Shown here in pieces: positions 44,505-57,381 of a stretch of DNA of 64,000 nucleotides. The DNA lies in NCBI GenBank assembly GCA_024516155.1, contig JAJJXM010000023.1, forward strand, positions 712,196-776,195, given 5' to 3'. Position 1 is the first letter of the stretch. Every line of letters begins with the position of its first letter. Source of the stretch: Pyronema omphalodes. Taxonomy: Eukaryota; Ascomycota; Pezizomycetes; Pezizales; Pyronemataceae. The notes under the pieces were generated by a model. That model worked only from the letters and a program-made list of their open reading frames with translations. It ran no database searches and was not told the origin of the DNA. Position numbers and translations under genes: made by a program.

Positions 44505-44747
44505 ATGCAAACTTACGAGAGGGTAACTGTTCTCTACTATGACCCAGTTCTTGGTCTCGAAGAATGCCATTCAAATCTCGTGATAAACCATGATCCAGTT
44601 GGCCTCGAACAATGCCATTCAAATCGCGTGATAAACCATGATCCAGTTGGCCTCGAACAATGCCATTCAAATCTTGTGATAATCCATGACCCAGTTGGCC
44701 TCGAAGAATGCCATTCAAATCTCGTGATAAACATGAGCAAGTTCTAG
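44505..44747 (+). CDS. Candidate 80-codon repeat ORF, array unit 2
   Basis: It has the same translation as the unit 1 copy; one visible difference (GAC to GAT in the second repeat) is silent. The caveats of the unit 1 entry apply. Confidence 0.25.
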   Translation: MQTYERVTVLYYDPVLGLEECHSNLVINHDPVGLEQCHSNRVINHDPVGLEQCHSNLVIIHDPVGLEECHSNLVINMSKF

Positions 44748-45095
44748 GCCTCGCAGTGTGACACCGAGTGTGAAAATTGTCTTCCTCTTACTCATCTTCC
44801 TCATTCTCATCTTCCTTCTCCCATCTTCCTTTGTCAATCGTCCTGAGTCAATCGTCCTGAGTCAATCTTCCTTTTTCAGTCTTCCTTTTTCAATCTTCCG
44901 TTTTCCGTCTTCCTTTTTTCCATCTTCCTTCTTCCGATCCTCTGTTTTCCCTTCTTCCTTTTACCAATAGTATTGTTCTCATGATCCACCTCTTTTCATT
45001 CCTTGCTCAGAAACCTGTTTGGCAGTAGGACGCACAATGTGGCACCTTCACTCAAGTGATATTGTCCAGAATCCTGCTTTCTGACATGTAACTAG

Positions 45096-45103
45096 CTATA
45101 TAA
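45096..45103 (+). promoter_or_regulatory. TATA-like box in array unit 2
   Basis: It has the same sequence and context as in unit 1. Confidence 0.4.
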
Positions 45104-45580
45104 ACACCCCTTCCTCCCCCTGGTCTCCTTTCCTTTCTTTCTTCATCGGCGTTCTGTGATATAGTATTTTTTGACATATATTCGAAATATTCTACCATAT
45201 ATTGCGGATCTTTGTTTTTTGTTTTGTTTTGTTTTGTTTTCTCTTCAAATATCTTTGGTTTTTGGTTTTTTGTTTTTGGCTTTGTGTTTTGTGTTTTTGG
45301 TTTTGTGTTTTTTTCTGTTTTTTCTGTTTTTGGTTTTTGGTTTTTGTTCTTCGTTTTTTGTTTTCTGTTTTGTTTTGCTTTGCTTTGTTTTGTTTTGTTT
45401 TCCCCCCGCATATCTTTGCTGGGCACTTGTTTTTCTTCTTCTTCTTATCAAACACTCGATCGGAGTATCCCCTCTAACAGGGAATCTGGGAGAAGAGGGA
45501 CTTTCCCGTAAAGCCCAGACAAAGGTACGGTCGTTTCTTTCGTTTGTTTTTGTTCTTCGATCTGATTACTAACTTTTGCG

Positions 45581-45769
45581 CTTTTCTAGGTATTCTCTCT
45601 ACTTTTCTAGGTATCTTCTCCGCTTTTCTAGGTATTCTCTCTGCTTTTCTAGGTATCTTCTCCGCTTTTCTAGGTATTCTCTCTGCTTTTCTAGGTATCT
45701 TCTCCGCTTTTCTAGGTATTCTCTCTGCTTTTCTAGGTTTCTTCTCCGCTTTTCTAGGTTTCTTCTCTT
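45581..45769 (+). repeat. 21-bp AG|GT minisatellite, unit 2 (nine copies)
   Basis: The repeat is the same as in unit 1 with three additional copies. The last two copies read CTAGGTTTC. Confidence 0.85.
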
Positions 45770-48381
45770 CGATCTCAAGAAACCACAAGGGTTGAAATGT
45801 ATGACTTCTTCCGTTTCTGTTTTTCTCTTCTTTTTTTTCGCATATCTTGGCTGGGCACTTGTTTTTCTTGTTATTCTTATCAAACACTCGATCAGAGTAT
45901 CCCCTCCAACAGGGAATCTGGGAGAAGACGGACTTTCCCTTAAAGCCCAGATAAGAGTATGTCTTCGTTTCGTACCTATTACACCATCCGTCTATTCTTT
46001 CTGTTATTTGGATTACCTCTTACTCCTCTCGCTCGATCCTTTTAACAACTTCTCTTCTTTTTTGATTTCAGTACACATGAAAGCCATATATTATTTTTGT
46101 TCTTCCGCTTTTCATCGTTTGATCTTCTCACTAACTTATCTGTCTTTCAGCTTTGTTTTTTAAAAGCGTATGTCTTCTTTTCGCTGATTTGATTGTTCGA
46201 TCTGTTTACTAACTTCTCTGCTTTTTTATGTTACTGCTCTTCGATCTCAATAAACACCCAAATTGGTATTCCCGCATATTATCATCACTTTTGCTGTGTT
46301 GGTATCACATCTCCTCCACTGCAGCGTTGCTACCATACTATCTGCTCGTCTTGTAGTAAGCGAGGCTCCACCATACTCTCGCTACACCACGCTCTCGCTG
46401 AACTACCAGCCACTGCTTCCTCGCCCTTCAGCATCCTCCGTGCCTTGTCCCTTTCCCTTCTTCTGCCCTCTCGCTCCCTCTCTCTTCCCCCTCAGGTAGC
46501 TACAAACGTAAACACAAATGAATACACACAAATGAATATATCCACAAATAAACATAAACATCTAAACATATCTACAAATAACATGCACAAATAAATATAT
46601 GCACAAGTAACAAATTCCTCAGGTTTCCCGTTCACTTCACTCGGGCTGTATTCCCCTCCCTGACTCACGTCGCTCGATTCCTCTGTCGACACTTTGTGAT
46701 TTCGATTGCATGATGGAGGATGGAGATATGCACCAGTAGTTTCGTGATTCATCCCTGTGCACCAGTAGTTTCGTGATTGATCCCTGTCGCTACTCTGGAT
46801 AGAACGGGATCGGCTCATGGGCTGTGTGGATGGGACTGATTTATTTCTTTCTTTATCTACCTACTGGCGTCGTCGAGGTGGGTGAGGGGCTGATCAGGTA
46901 GAGAGCGTCGATTAGGCAGAGGAGGTCGATCAGTGTGCGTGGACTAGTCATGCGTTGTCACTCGGGCATGTCATGACTAAATCTACAAGATGAATAAATT
47001 TACAGGGTGAAGAATATAGAAGAATAAAGAGAACTTTGAATATTAATAATCGATTTTGAAGATACATAATTTGTTGTGTGCAGACTGTTGCTCGCTGTGA
47101 CTCTCGCTTGCGTGTCTAGACAGCGTGTCTAGACAGAGCACTCTCGCTCGCTGTGACTAGACTACATAGCTACGAGAGCACTCTCGCTTGCGTTGCTAGA
47201 CTCGCTGAGGCAACACAGTATGTCACGTTTGGACTTTTGTATGCAGTTGTTGATTTGATCCAAACATGTAACGCTTTGATATAATATCAAGCAGAATTTC
47301 TTGTGCATCTTTTTCATTCAGCACACATTGTAATTTTTTCATTTTTTTGAACAATTCTTGTATTTGCAATCAATCACGTCAAAACGGGTCTTGCGAGACC
47401 ACTTTCGCTTGCTTTGACTGGACAGACCACTCTCGCTTGCCTGAGTGGACTACATAGCTGTGACAGCACTCTCGCTTGCTGTGGCAACACCGTAGCTGTG
47501 TCCCATTTGCATTCAGTTGTTGCTACGTGCGAATGACATTTGATCCAAACATGTAACGTTTTGATTTAATATCAAGCTTAATTTCTTATTCATCTTTCTC
47601 ATTCAGCACGCATTGTAATTCTTTCATTTTTTGAACAGTTTTTGTGTTTGCAATAAATCACGTGAGAATGTGTCTTGTAGGAACACTCTCGTCTGCTGTG
47701 ACAGCACCGTCGGTGTATGTAGACCAGTCTCGCTTGACTAGACTGTCACTACATAGCTGGGAGAGCACTCTCGCTCGCTGTGACTAGACTACATTGCCGT
47801 GAGAGCACTCTGCGTTGCTATGGCAACACCGTAGGTGTGTCCCTTTTGTATGAAGTCTAATCCAGGCATGTAATGTTTGATTGAATATCAAGCATGATTT
47901 TTTGTGCATCTTTTTCATTCAGCACGCATTGTAATTCTTGCATTTTTGAATATTTTTTGTGTCTGCAATCAATCACGTCCAGGTCTTGCAAGACCACTCT
48001 CGCTTGCGTGGTACTCTTGCTTACCTGGTGGTGCTGCTGCTTACCTAACGCAAAAAGGGCCCGCTCCCTCTCAAAACAAGACGGTGGTTGTTAGTCTTGT
48101 CTCGAGAAGCAGCGGGCCTCGTGTATGTTGACATCGATACAGAAAAAATAAAAAAAACAAGAATTATCGCTGTTTGCTATTACCTTAAACTATTGATATA
48201 CATGAAAATCAAATACCGAAAACAAGAATCATGACTTTTTTGTATCTCCTTAAACTGCATTCTTTTTTTGCAGCGCGTCACTTGCAACTCACAGTGGATG
48301 GGGTAGCAAACGCGATGCAGCTGAGAGTCACGTGCTGATTCTTCGCGAGAGAATTCAGCTTCCCCACGCAGCAAAACAAAG

Positions 48382-48624
48382 ATGCAAACTTACGAGAGGG
48401 TAACTGTTGGATACTATGACCCAGTTCTTGGTCTCGAAGAATGCCATTCAAATCGCGTGATAAACCATGACCCAGTTGGCCTCGAACAATGCCATTCAAA
48501 TCGCGTGATAAACCATGACCCAGTTGGCCTCGAACAATGCCATTCAAATCTTGTGATAATCCATGACCCAGTTGGCCTCGAAGAATGCCATTCAAATCTC
48601 GTGATAAACATGAGCAAGTTCTAG
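48382..48624 (+). CDS. Candidate 80-codon repeat ORF, array unit 3
   Basis: The frame is kept with two visible replacements against unit 1: Leu to Gly near residue 10 and Leu to Arg in the first repeat. Coding status is uncertain. Confidence 0.22.
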   Translation: MQTYERVTVGYYDPVLGLEECHSNRVINHDPVGLEQCHSNRVINHDPVGLEQCHSNLVIIHDPVGLEECHSNLVINMSKF

Positions 48625-48972
48625 GCCTCGCAGTGTGACACCGAGTGTGAAACCTGTCTTCCTCTTACTCATCTTCCTCATTCTCATCTTCCTTCTCCCA
48701 TCTTCCTTTGTCAATCATCCTGAGTCAATCGTCCTGAGTCAATCTTCCTTTTTCAGTCTTCCTTTTTCAATCTTCCGTTTTCCGTCTTCCTTTCTCCCAT
48801 CTTCCTTCTTCCGATCCTCTGTTTTCCCTTCTTCCTTTTACCAATAGTATTGTTCTCATGATCCACCTTTTTTCATTCCTTGCTCAGAAACCTGTTTGGC
48901 AGTAGGACGCACAATGTGGCATCTTCACTCAAGTGATATTGTCCAGAATCCTGCTTTCTGACATGTAACCAG

Positions 48973-48980
48973 CTATATAA
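48973..48980 (+). promoter_or_regulatory. TATA-like box in array unit 3
   Basis: The same CTATATAA as in unit 1, with the preceding base pattern AACCAG instead of AACTAG. Confidence 0.4.
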
Positions 48981-49464
48981 ACACCCCTTCCTCCCCCTGG
49001 TCTCCTTTCCTTTCTTTCTTCATCGGCGTTCTGTGATATAGTATTTTTTGACATATATTCGAAATATTCTACCATATATTGCGGATCTTTGTTTTTTGTT
49101 TTGTTTTGTTTTGTTTTCTCTTCAAATATCTTTGGTTTTTGGTTTTTTGTTTTTGGCTTTGTGTTTTGTGTTTTTGGTTTTGTGTTTTTTTCTGTTTTTT
49201 CTGTTTTTGGTTTTTGGTTTTTGGTTTTTGTTCTTCGTTTTTTGTTTTCTGTTTTGTTTTGCTTTGCTTTGTTTTGTTTTGTTTTCCCCCCGCATAGCTT
49301 TGCTGGGCACTTGTTTTTCTTCTTCTTCTTATCAAACACTCGATCGGAGTATCCCCTCTAACAGGGAATCTGGGAGAAGAGGGACTTTCCCGTAAAGCCC
49401 AGACAAAGGTACGGTCGTTTCTTTCGTTTGTTTTTGTTCTTCGATCTGATTACTAACTTTTGTG

Positions 49465-49653
49465 CTTTTCTAGGTATTCTCTCTGCTTTTCTAGGTATCT
49501 TCTCCGCTTTTCTAGGTATTCTCTCTGCTTTTCTAGGTATCTTCTCCGCTTTTCTAGGTATTCTCTCTGCTTTTCTAGGTATCTTCTCCGCTTTTCTAGG
49601 TATTCTCTCTGCTTTTCTAGGTATCTTCTCCGCTTTTCTAGGTTTCTTCTCTT
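49465..49653 (+). repeat. 21-bp AG|GT minisatellite, unit 3 (nine copies)
   Basis: ATTCTCTCTG and ATCTTCTCCG versions alternate strictly, giving a 42-bp higher-order period. Confidence 0.85.
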
Positions 49654-51512
49654 CGATCTCAAGAAACCACAAGGGTTGAAATGTATGACTTCTTTCGTTT
49701 CTGTTTTTCTCTCCTTTCTTTTCGCATATCTTGGCTGGGCACTTGTTTTTCTTGTTATTCTTATCAAACACTCGATCAGAGTATCCCCTCCAACTGGGAA
49801 TCTGGGAGAAGACGGACTTTCCCTTAAAGCCCAGATAAGAGTATGTCTTCGTTTCGTACCTATTACACCATCCGTCTATTCTTTATGTTATTTGGATTAC
49901 CTCTTACTCCTCTCGCTCGATCCTTTTACCAACTTCTCTTCTTTTTGATTTCAATACTTATGAAAGCCACAAGTGGTATTCCCGCATATTATCATCACTT
50001 TTGCTGTGTTGGTATCACATCTCCTCCACTGCAGCGTTGCTACCATACTATCTGCTCGTCTTGTAGTAAGCGAGGCTCCACCATACTCTCGCTACACCAC
50101 GCTCTCGCTGAACTTCCAGCCACTGCTTCCTCGCCCTTCAGCATCCTCCGTGCCTTGTCCCTTTCCCTTCTTCTGCCCTCTCACTCCCTCTCTCTCCCCC
50201 ACAGGTAGCTACAAACGTAAACACAAATGAATATACACAAATAAACATATCCACAAATAAACATATACAACCAAACACATCTACAAATAACATGTACAAA
50301 TAAATATATGCACAAGTAACAAATTCCTCAGGTTTCCCGTTCACTTCACTCGGGCTGTATTCCCCTCCCTGACTCACGTCGCTCGATTCCTCTGTCGACA
50401 CTTTGTGATTTCGATTGCATGATGGAGGATGGAGATATGCACCAGTAGTTTCGTGATTCATCCCTGTGCACCAGTAGTTTCGTGATTGATCCCTGTCGCT
50501 ACTCTGGATAGAACGGGATCGGCTCATGGGCTGTGTGGATGGGACTGATTTATTTCTTTCTTTATCTACCTACTGGCGTCGTCGAGGTGGGTGAGGGGCT
50601 GATCAGGTAGAGAGCGTCGATTAGGCAGAGGAGGTCGATCAGTGTGCGTGGACTAGTCATGCGTTGTCACTCGGGCATGTCATGACTAAATCTACAAGAT
50701 GAATAAATTTACAGGGTGAAGAATATAGAAGAATAAAGAGAACTTTGAATATTAATAATCGATTTTGAAGATACATAATTTGTTGTGTGCAGACTGTTGC
50801 TCGCTGTGACTAGACAGACCACTCTCGCTCGCGACAGCACCGTCGGTGTATGTAGACCAGTCTCGCTTGCCTGACTAGACTGTCACTACATAGCTGGGAG
50901 AGCACTCTCGCTCGCTTACATTGCCGTGAGAGCACTCTCCGTTGCTATGGCAACACCGTAGGTGTGTCCCTTTTGTATGAAGTCTAATAAATGTTTGATT
51001 TAATATCAAGCATGATTTTTTGTGCATCTTTTTCATTCAGTACGCATTGTAATTCTTGCATTTTTGAATATTTTTTGTGTCTGCAATCAATCACGTCCAA
51101 ACGGGTCTTGCAAGACCACTCTCGCTTGCTGCGACTAGCAGCTGTCAGAGCACTCTCGCTCGCTGTCGCAACACCGTAGGTGTGCCCCTTCTTCGTTCAG
51201 TTGTTGCTACTTACGAATGAACTTTATTTTGATTATGTAAGTTTTTTTGTTTAAATTAGTAATTTTTGGTTTCAATTAGGTAATGTTTTTGTTTTAATTA
51301 CTTACGGTAACTTTTGTTATTTATCTTGCTCATTGCAAAATTGATTACGATTATTTGCTTTGAAACTTCTTCGTAGTCCCTTAAACTGCATTCCTTCTTC
51401 GCAGCGCGTCACTTGCAACTCACAGTGAATGGCGTAGCAGACGCGATGCAGCTGAGAGTCACGTGTTGATTCTTGGCGAGAGAATTCAGCTGCCCCACGC
51501 AGCAAAACAAAG

Positions 51513-51743
51513 ATGCAAACTTACGAGAGGGTAACTGTTCTCTACTATGACCCAGTTCTTGGTCTCGAAGAATGCCATTCAAATCTCGTGATAAACCATG
51601 ACCCAGTTGGCCTCGAACAATGCCATTCAAATGTCGTGATAATCCATGACCCAGTTGGCCTCGAACAATGCCATTCAAATGTCGTGATAATTCATGGCCC
51701 AGTTGGCCTCGAAGAATGCCATTCAAATCTTGTGATAACATGA
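51513..51743 (+). CDS. Candidate 76-codon repeat ORF, array unit 4
   Basis: Middle repeats carry Val where units 1-3 have Arg or Leu (CHSNVVIIHDPVG). The frame ends four codons early (LVIT) because one base of ATAAACATG is lost. Coding status is uncertain. Confidence 0.2.
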   Translation: MQTYERVTVLYYDPVLGLEECHSNLVINHDPVGLEQCHSNVVIIHDPVGLEQCHSNVVIIHGPVGLEECHSNLVIT

Positions 51744-52158
51744 GCAAGTTCTAGGCCTCGCAGTGTGACACCAAGTGTGAAAATTGTCTTCCTCTTACTC
51801 ATCTTCCTCATTCTCATCTTCCTTCTCCCATCATCCTTTGTCAATCGTCCTGAGTCAATCGTCCTGAGTCAATCGTCCTGAGTCAATCGTCCTGAGTCAA
51901 TCGTCCTGAGTCAATCGTCCTGAGTCAATCTTCCTTTTTCAGTCTTCCTTTTTCAATCTTCCGTTTTCCGTCTTCCTTTTTCCCATCTTCCTTCTTCCGA
52001 TCCTCTGTTTTCCCTTCTTCCTTTTACCAATAGTATTGTTCTCATGATCCACCTCTTTTCATTCCTTGCTCAGAAACCTGTTTGGCAGTAGGACGCACAA
52101 TGTGGCATCTTCACTCAAATGATATTGTCCAGAATCCTGCTTTCTGACATGTAACCAG

Positions 52159-52166
52159 CTATATAA
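52159..52166 (+). promoter_or_regulatory. TATA-like box in array unit 4
   Basis: The same as in unit 3. Any transcript from it would now run into LINE copy 2 in the sense orientation. Confidence 0.4.
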
Positions 52167-52650
52167 ACACCCCTTCCTCCCCCTGGTCTCCTTTCCTTTC
52201 TTTCTTCATCGGCGTTCTGTGATATAGTATTTTTTGACATATATTCGAAATATTCTACCATATATTGCGGATCTTTGTTTTTTGTTTTGTTTTGTTTTGT
52301 TTTCTCTTCAAATATCTTTGGTTTTTGGTTTTTTGTTTTTGGCTTTGTGTTTTGTGTTTTTGGTTTTGTGTTTTGTTCTGTTTTTTCTGTTTTTGGTTTT
52401 TGGTTTTTGTTCTTCGTTTTTTGTTTTCTGTTTTCTGTTTTGTTTTGCTTTGCTTTGTTTTGTTTTGTTTTCCCCCCGCATATCTTTGCTGGGCACTTGT
52501 TTTTCTTCTTCTTCTTATCAAACACTCGATCGGAGTATCCCCTCTAACAGGGAATCTGGGAGAAGAGGGACTTTCCCGTAAAGCCCAGACAAAGGTACGG
52601 TCGTTTCTTTCGTTTGTTTTTGTTCTTCGATCTGATTACTAACTTTTGTG

Positions 52651-52744
52651 CTTTTCTAGGTATTCTCTCTGCTTTTCTAGGTATCTTCTCCGCTTTTCTA
52701 GGTATTCTCTCTGCTTTTCTAGGTATCTTCTCCGCTTTTCTAGG
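52651..52744 (+). repeat. 21-bp AG|GT minisatellite, unit 4, cut after about 4.5 copies
   Basis: The array stops after CTTTTCTAGG, where the 5' end of LINE copy 2 begins. Confidence 0.85.
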
Positions 52745-53044
52745 CATAACGAGCACAACACCTCGAGTTCGACCCCCCCCCCCAGCTATCGCCACAACAA
52801 CGCGGGAAATCCATGGATTTTCGTGCGAAATCGTCATCAGCGACGTCAAATTACCTGGCTGTAGCATCTACAGACCAGGCCCCCTCTTTTTCGTCGTGTG
52901 AACGGTGAAGACAGAGATTCGGGGCCCCTGAAGGTGCACTCGGCTACGACCTCCATCAACCCCCATCATCAACCACATCCTCCGCAATCGAACTCCACTC
53001 CCTCCCCCCGTCAGATCATCCTAATCAACCAGTCTCCAACCTCC

Positions 53045-54848
53045 ATGGCAACTCGCGCGTCCGCTGCGAGGAAGAAAACCCTTCCGCCAGACAAACCTCC
53101 CCTCCCCATGCTCGGCCTTAGCAAACACGCTAGAGCAGAGCCTCACGGTGGAACCGAACCCGCCGACACGATGAACTTGGACTCTGACCTCAGTGAACTC
53201 GACGAACCCTCCCCGACTCCCTCCCCCGTACGTCGTACGTCCACCCCCGAACCCACCCCGCGCAACCGTGCCCAACCCATCACGTCACCCAGCACGCAAC
53301 ACACGATCCGAGTCCGGACACCTTTCCACAGGCTACCGTACCCCTTAAACGCGGCGCCCCATCCACCACCGACGCATCCTCCGAATCCGCCCTGGTCTAC
53401 GAAACGGGCATCCAAGAAGCCCTGCGCACAGCTCAATCCACCTCCAGGGCCGAAACAATGACCCTTCCCATCCACCTCGCTGAACGTCTCCTTTCGGCAG
53501 TGGCAACATACGCCGACACCGCCAGAGAAACCGACAGACACACAAACGACAGGATCACGAAGGCCTTCAGAATCATGGACAGAGACCGAGCCATCATGCG
53601 CGAAACCCAAGACATGCTGCGCACTTCTGGTCTCGAACTACAAACCTTCCCAACGCATTGACTCATCTCCCATCCCCTAATCCCCCCTCTGACGCACAAA
53701 CCACTGCCCTTATCAATTACTGGAAAACCCGCTGCTTTGCAGCCGAGGACACCCTCACCAAAAACAACATTCCCCTCCCCCCCTCCCCCGCCTTTCCCCC
53801 CAGTGAACCCAGCGCAGCCTGGTCCGAACCGGACGTTCCAGGCAGGCTATTCGGACAGAAAGCCCGCGCCCCCCCCCCACAAAACAAACCCCACCCTCGC
53901 CCCCCCCAAGAACCCCGCACCCACCCACAAAAAAGCCAACCCTACCCCACAAAGCAACCGCCCAGTGACCGTTATCCTCCCATGTCCTGATCCAGAAAAC
54001 TTGACGGACGACGCAAAGGTCCAAGTAGGTAACATGGTTAATAGGGCTCTCCGAGAGGCAGAGGCACCCAACACCATCGCCGTAGTGACCGTGAGGAAAA
54101 ACGCTGGAGGCAACCTGCTCCTTACGTTCCCCGCAGACACAACCGAGACCGAGGTCTCCCAATTCCTACCAGTCATGAAAGACGCTGCACAAGCAGTCCA
54201 CATGACCCTCAAAGACCCCCAAATCGCCGAAAAATGGCACAAACTCACAGTACATAGCATCCCGCTAGACGTGTACCCAGACACCCCGGAAGGCATGACA
54301 GCCCTCCAAAATGAAATCGAACGCAATAATGCGGTTCGCTTGACACAGCCCCCCCGCTACATAACACTTCCCGATAAGCGAGTTGGTAAGACCGCATCTA
54401 GCATCATGATCTCCCTAAAGACGGCAGAGGACAGCGCGCATGCTCAAGCGCAAGAAGGTTATTATCCGCTATGAACCGCGCAAAGTCACGGATTATCACT
54501 CGTCACGTTCCACGGACCAGTGACGTAGGTGCCTCCACTTCGGACACCACTACGCCCTCTGCCCCAAAACCTCCGACTCCCATCTGTGCAATCTGTACAG
54601 CTAATCACCCCACCGAACTCCACCTATGCCCCGAATGCCCCCACAGAAAAGGCACACCATGCCATCACATTCCCCCCCGTTGTGCAAACTGCGCAAGAGA
54701 TCCCAATGCTGACGCCAACAACCCAGCATTTCACCCCAAATGCCCAACACGCATTGCGGTAGTAAAGGCAGCTTGGGACAAAACTCGCTTCCCCCGCTCA
54801 AACCCCGAAGACACCCCCACCGATAACACTATTATGACTGATGCATAA
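53045..54848 (+). pseudogene. LINE copy 2 ORF1 (gag-like), frameshifted
   Basis: MATRASAARKKTLPPDKPPL aligns with copy 1 ORF1. Frame changes are needed near 53330, 53460, 53660, 53750 and 54470. The C-terminal Cys/His clusters (CAIC..LCPECPHRKGTPC) are still readable. The stop overlaps the ORF2 ATG by 8 bases, as in copy 1. Confidence 0.85.
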
Positions 54849-57381
54849 ACAGACACAGTCGGCAACAACCATTCATGTCATATCACACAACATGAACAGA
54901 TGCACCAATGCTCTGAATACGCTCCTAAACACCGCCGGAGCAAGAGCAGACATCATCCTGCTGCAAGAAACGAATATTAAGAACCCAACATTCGTTACCT
55001 CCCATCCCAACTTCCTAACACTCATTCCCCCCTCCCCCCATGGCGCAACGATAAGAACGGCAGCCTATGTCTCTCGTTTAAACCCTTTTCTACAAGTTAC
55101 CCCTCGCCCCGATATCTGCTCTGACCCTGACATGCAGATACTCGAAGTTCAAACCCCCCTCATTCCCCCTTTCTACCTCATTATCATATACAATGAATGG
55201 GACTCCCGAACACGCCTCTTCACAATCCCCCGCTCGTTAAACCCCCTCCAACTACCCAGCCGGTGTGTACTAACGGGTGACATGAACGCCCACCATCCCC
55301 TCTAGAACAGCCATTACAAAGACATGGCTCGTGCGGAGGAACTCGTACGCCTAATAGAGGAGGAAGGATGGTGCTTGGCGAACACCCCGGACACACCCAC
55401 ATACTATTACAAGACGGGACGACGGCTCCTCAGTCCTAGACCTCACTCTGTCATTGCCCGCCATGGCACACGCGGTTCAAAACTGGTGCATAGACGACGA
55501 AGCAGCGACGGGTTCGGACCACGAAGTCATCAGATTTCAAATCCGGTCCCAACACCCGGATATCGAGTACGTCGACCAGCAACCACGCTTGAATTGGAAG
55601 CGCACCAACTGGGACGAATTCTCCAGTGCACTCCTCCAACTAACGGCGGAGCTCTCCCCGACATGTCATTCCTACAAGTCCAACCCAACGAAAGCGAACC
55701 TGGATGAGTGGGCAGCCTCGATCCAAAATGCCATCGTCCAAGCCGCACGAACAGCAACCCCCTCTCGTCCAATATCCCCCCCGAGCAAAACGATGGTGGA
55801 CTCAAGAGCTGAAAGACACGAAGGCGGCGATGTCCCAGGCTAGAAAGCGGTGGAAACTATACAGATCCGAGGACGCTCTGAACGCCTACCGCAGCTTCAG
55901 AAACGCCCATTACAGAGCTGTACGGCATGCCAAAGACAAGCTCTGGAAAGAATACTTGTCCCAGGCAGAGGGCCAGGACATATGGGCGGCTTTCAGATAC
56001 ACCAATCCCCGAAAAAACACAACTAACCCCCCCCCATCACGAAGACAGAAAACGGCGTCACTACAACCCATACCGACTTCCCCGGTAAAGTGACAGCTTT
56101 CCAAGCTCTCTTTCCCCCCCCCCCCCCCCCCATCAGCCCCAATTAACCCCCCCGCTAACGACAAAACCCCCCTTCCCTGGACCACGTTCACTCCAAAGGA
56201 AGTAGCCCTCGCCATCTCGTCCTCGTCACCTAAGAAAGCCCCGGGACCAGATGGAATAACGTTCCTGTGCCTTCGACGAACGATGGAAGTCATCCCTAAA
56301 GAACGGACAACTTTATATGCCACGTTAGGGGAGATAGGTTACCAGCCGAAATGCTGGAGGGAAGCTACCACGGTAGTTCTTCCAAAACCTAACAAACCCA
56401 ACTACAGTTCCATTAAAGCCTACCGACCCATAGCACTCCTAAACTGCATGGGCAAAGTACTAGAAAAATTGATGGCCTCCAGACTCAGCCAAATCGCCGA
56501 AACACAGGACCTATTACACGACGACCAAGTCGGCGGGCGTCCGAAACGATCAGCCATAGACGCAGCTATGGCGCTGACTCACGATATCGAGAGCCACATG
56601 CGACAAAAATTAGTGACATCAACCCTTTTTCTTGACGTCCGCGGGGCCTTCGACAACGTCTCAGCGACAAGACTAACGGCAACCATGCGCAATCTGGGAT
56701 GCCCGACACCGGTGGTTCGCTGGTGTGAATCCTTCCTCAACGACAGAACGACATGCCCTCTCCTTTGACAGAAAAACAGACATTCAAAGACCAATACGCA
56801 CCGGTATTCCCCAGGGCTCTCCCGCCTCCCCGATCCTCCTCCTAATCTACCTTCGCCCGCTCTTCGACGCCCTCAACCATCACAACCCCTCCTTATGGAC
56901 CCCCAGTTACATCGATGATGTAGCAATAGTGTGTCACGGACGATCACGCGAATCGAACGCCCGCACCCTTGAAGCAGCAGCAAAAGTCGCTTTTCGGTGG
57001 GCACACAACAATGCGGTTGCATTCGACAACTCGAAGTCGGAAATGTTGCACTTCCACCGAGCACAGAAAGACGACATCAATGACTCGATCTGCGTGACAC
57101 TACCGAACGGAACTCGAGTCTCCCCGGGAACACCCAACGGCAAGCAGGACGTAGTCCGCTGGATCGGAATCTTCTTCGATAGAAAACTGTCCTTCAAACA
57201 CCACGTAGAAACAAGACTAATGCATGCCTCTAGGACCTTCAATGCCCTCCGCAGCCTCGCTCGGCACGAAACTGGCTTGTCCCCTGCGGCGGTACGCACT
57301 CTTTACCGATCCTGTGTCCTATCGAGGGCCGACTTTGGTGCAGAAATTTGGTGGTCCGGTCAGAAATCCTTCGAACGGAAA
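54841..57381 (+). pseudogene. LINE copy 2 ORF2 (endonuclease and reverse transcriptase), broken and truncated
   Basis: The frame MHKQTQSATTIHVISHNMNR runs to a TAG at 55303-55305, where copy 1 has Trp in HHPLWN. It resumes in several frames: QNWCIDDEAATGSDHEV, FLDVRGAFDNVSATRL, GIPQGSPASPILL, SYIDDVAIVCHG. It is lost at the gypsy LTR at 57382, which corresponds to about residue 695 of the copy 1 frame read from 18585. It retains the six-C version of the tract that is seven C in copy 1. Confidence 0.88.

Larger units (their letters stand above)
42911..46496. repeat. Tandem array unit 2 (3586 bp)
   Basis: By eye this is nearly identical to unit 1, with only scattered single-base changes. It is 63 bp longer, which equals three extra 21-bp repeats in its minisatellite (nine against six). 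That implies a recent duplication. Confidence 0.95.
46497..50205. repeat. Tandem array unit 3 (3709 bp), rearranged in the CTCGCT region
   Basis: The right part, from about 48240, matches units 1 and 2 closely. The left part has three AATATCAAGC submodules (near 47285, 47572 and 47890) instead of two. It also has a different stretch at 48000-48240, where the sequence around 40690-40850 of unit 1 is replaced. The unit is therefore a mosaic. Confidence 0.9.
50206..52744. repeat. Tandem array unit 4, cut by LINE copy 2
   Basis: It matches the other units but has a shorter CTCGCT region with a single AATATCAAGC submodule (about 51000). It also has an expanded CGTCCTGAGTCAAT repeat at 51840-51930. 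It ends inside the fifth 21-bp repeat, where LINE copy 2 begins. The remainder of the unit is not in the window. Confidence 0.9.
52745..57381 (+). mobile_element. LINE copy 2: decayed and truncated relative of LINE copy 1
   Basis: The 5' leader (AACACCTCGAGTTCGAC and on) matches copy 1. ORF1 starts at 53045, is broken by several frame changes and ends at 54848. ORF2 starts at 54841 and is recognisable as far as EIWWSGQKSFERK at 57379. There a Ty3/gypsy LTR begins, so RNase H and the 3' end are missing from the window. The 5' end sits within a 21-bp minisatellite repeat of array unit 4. Confidence 0.9.
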
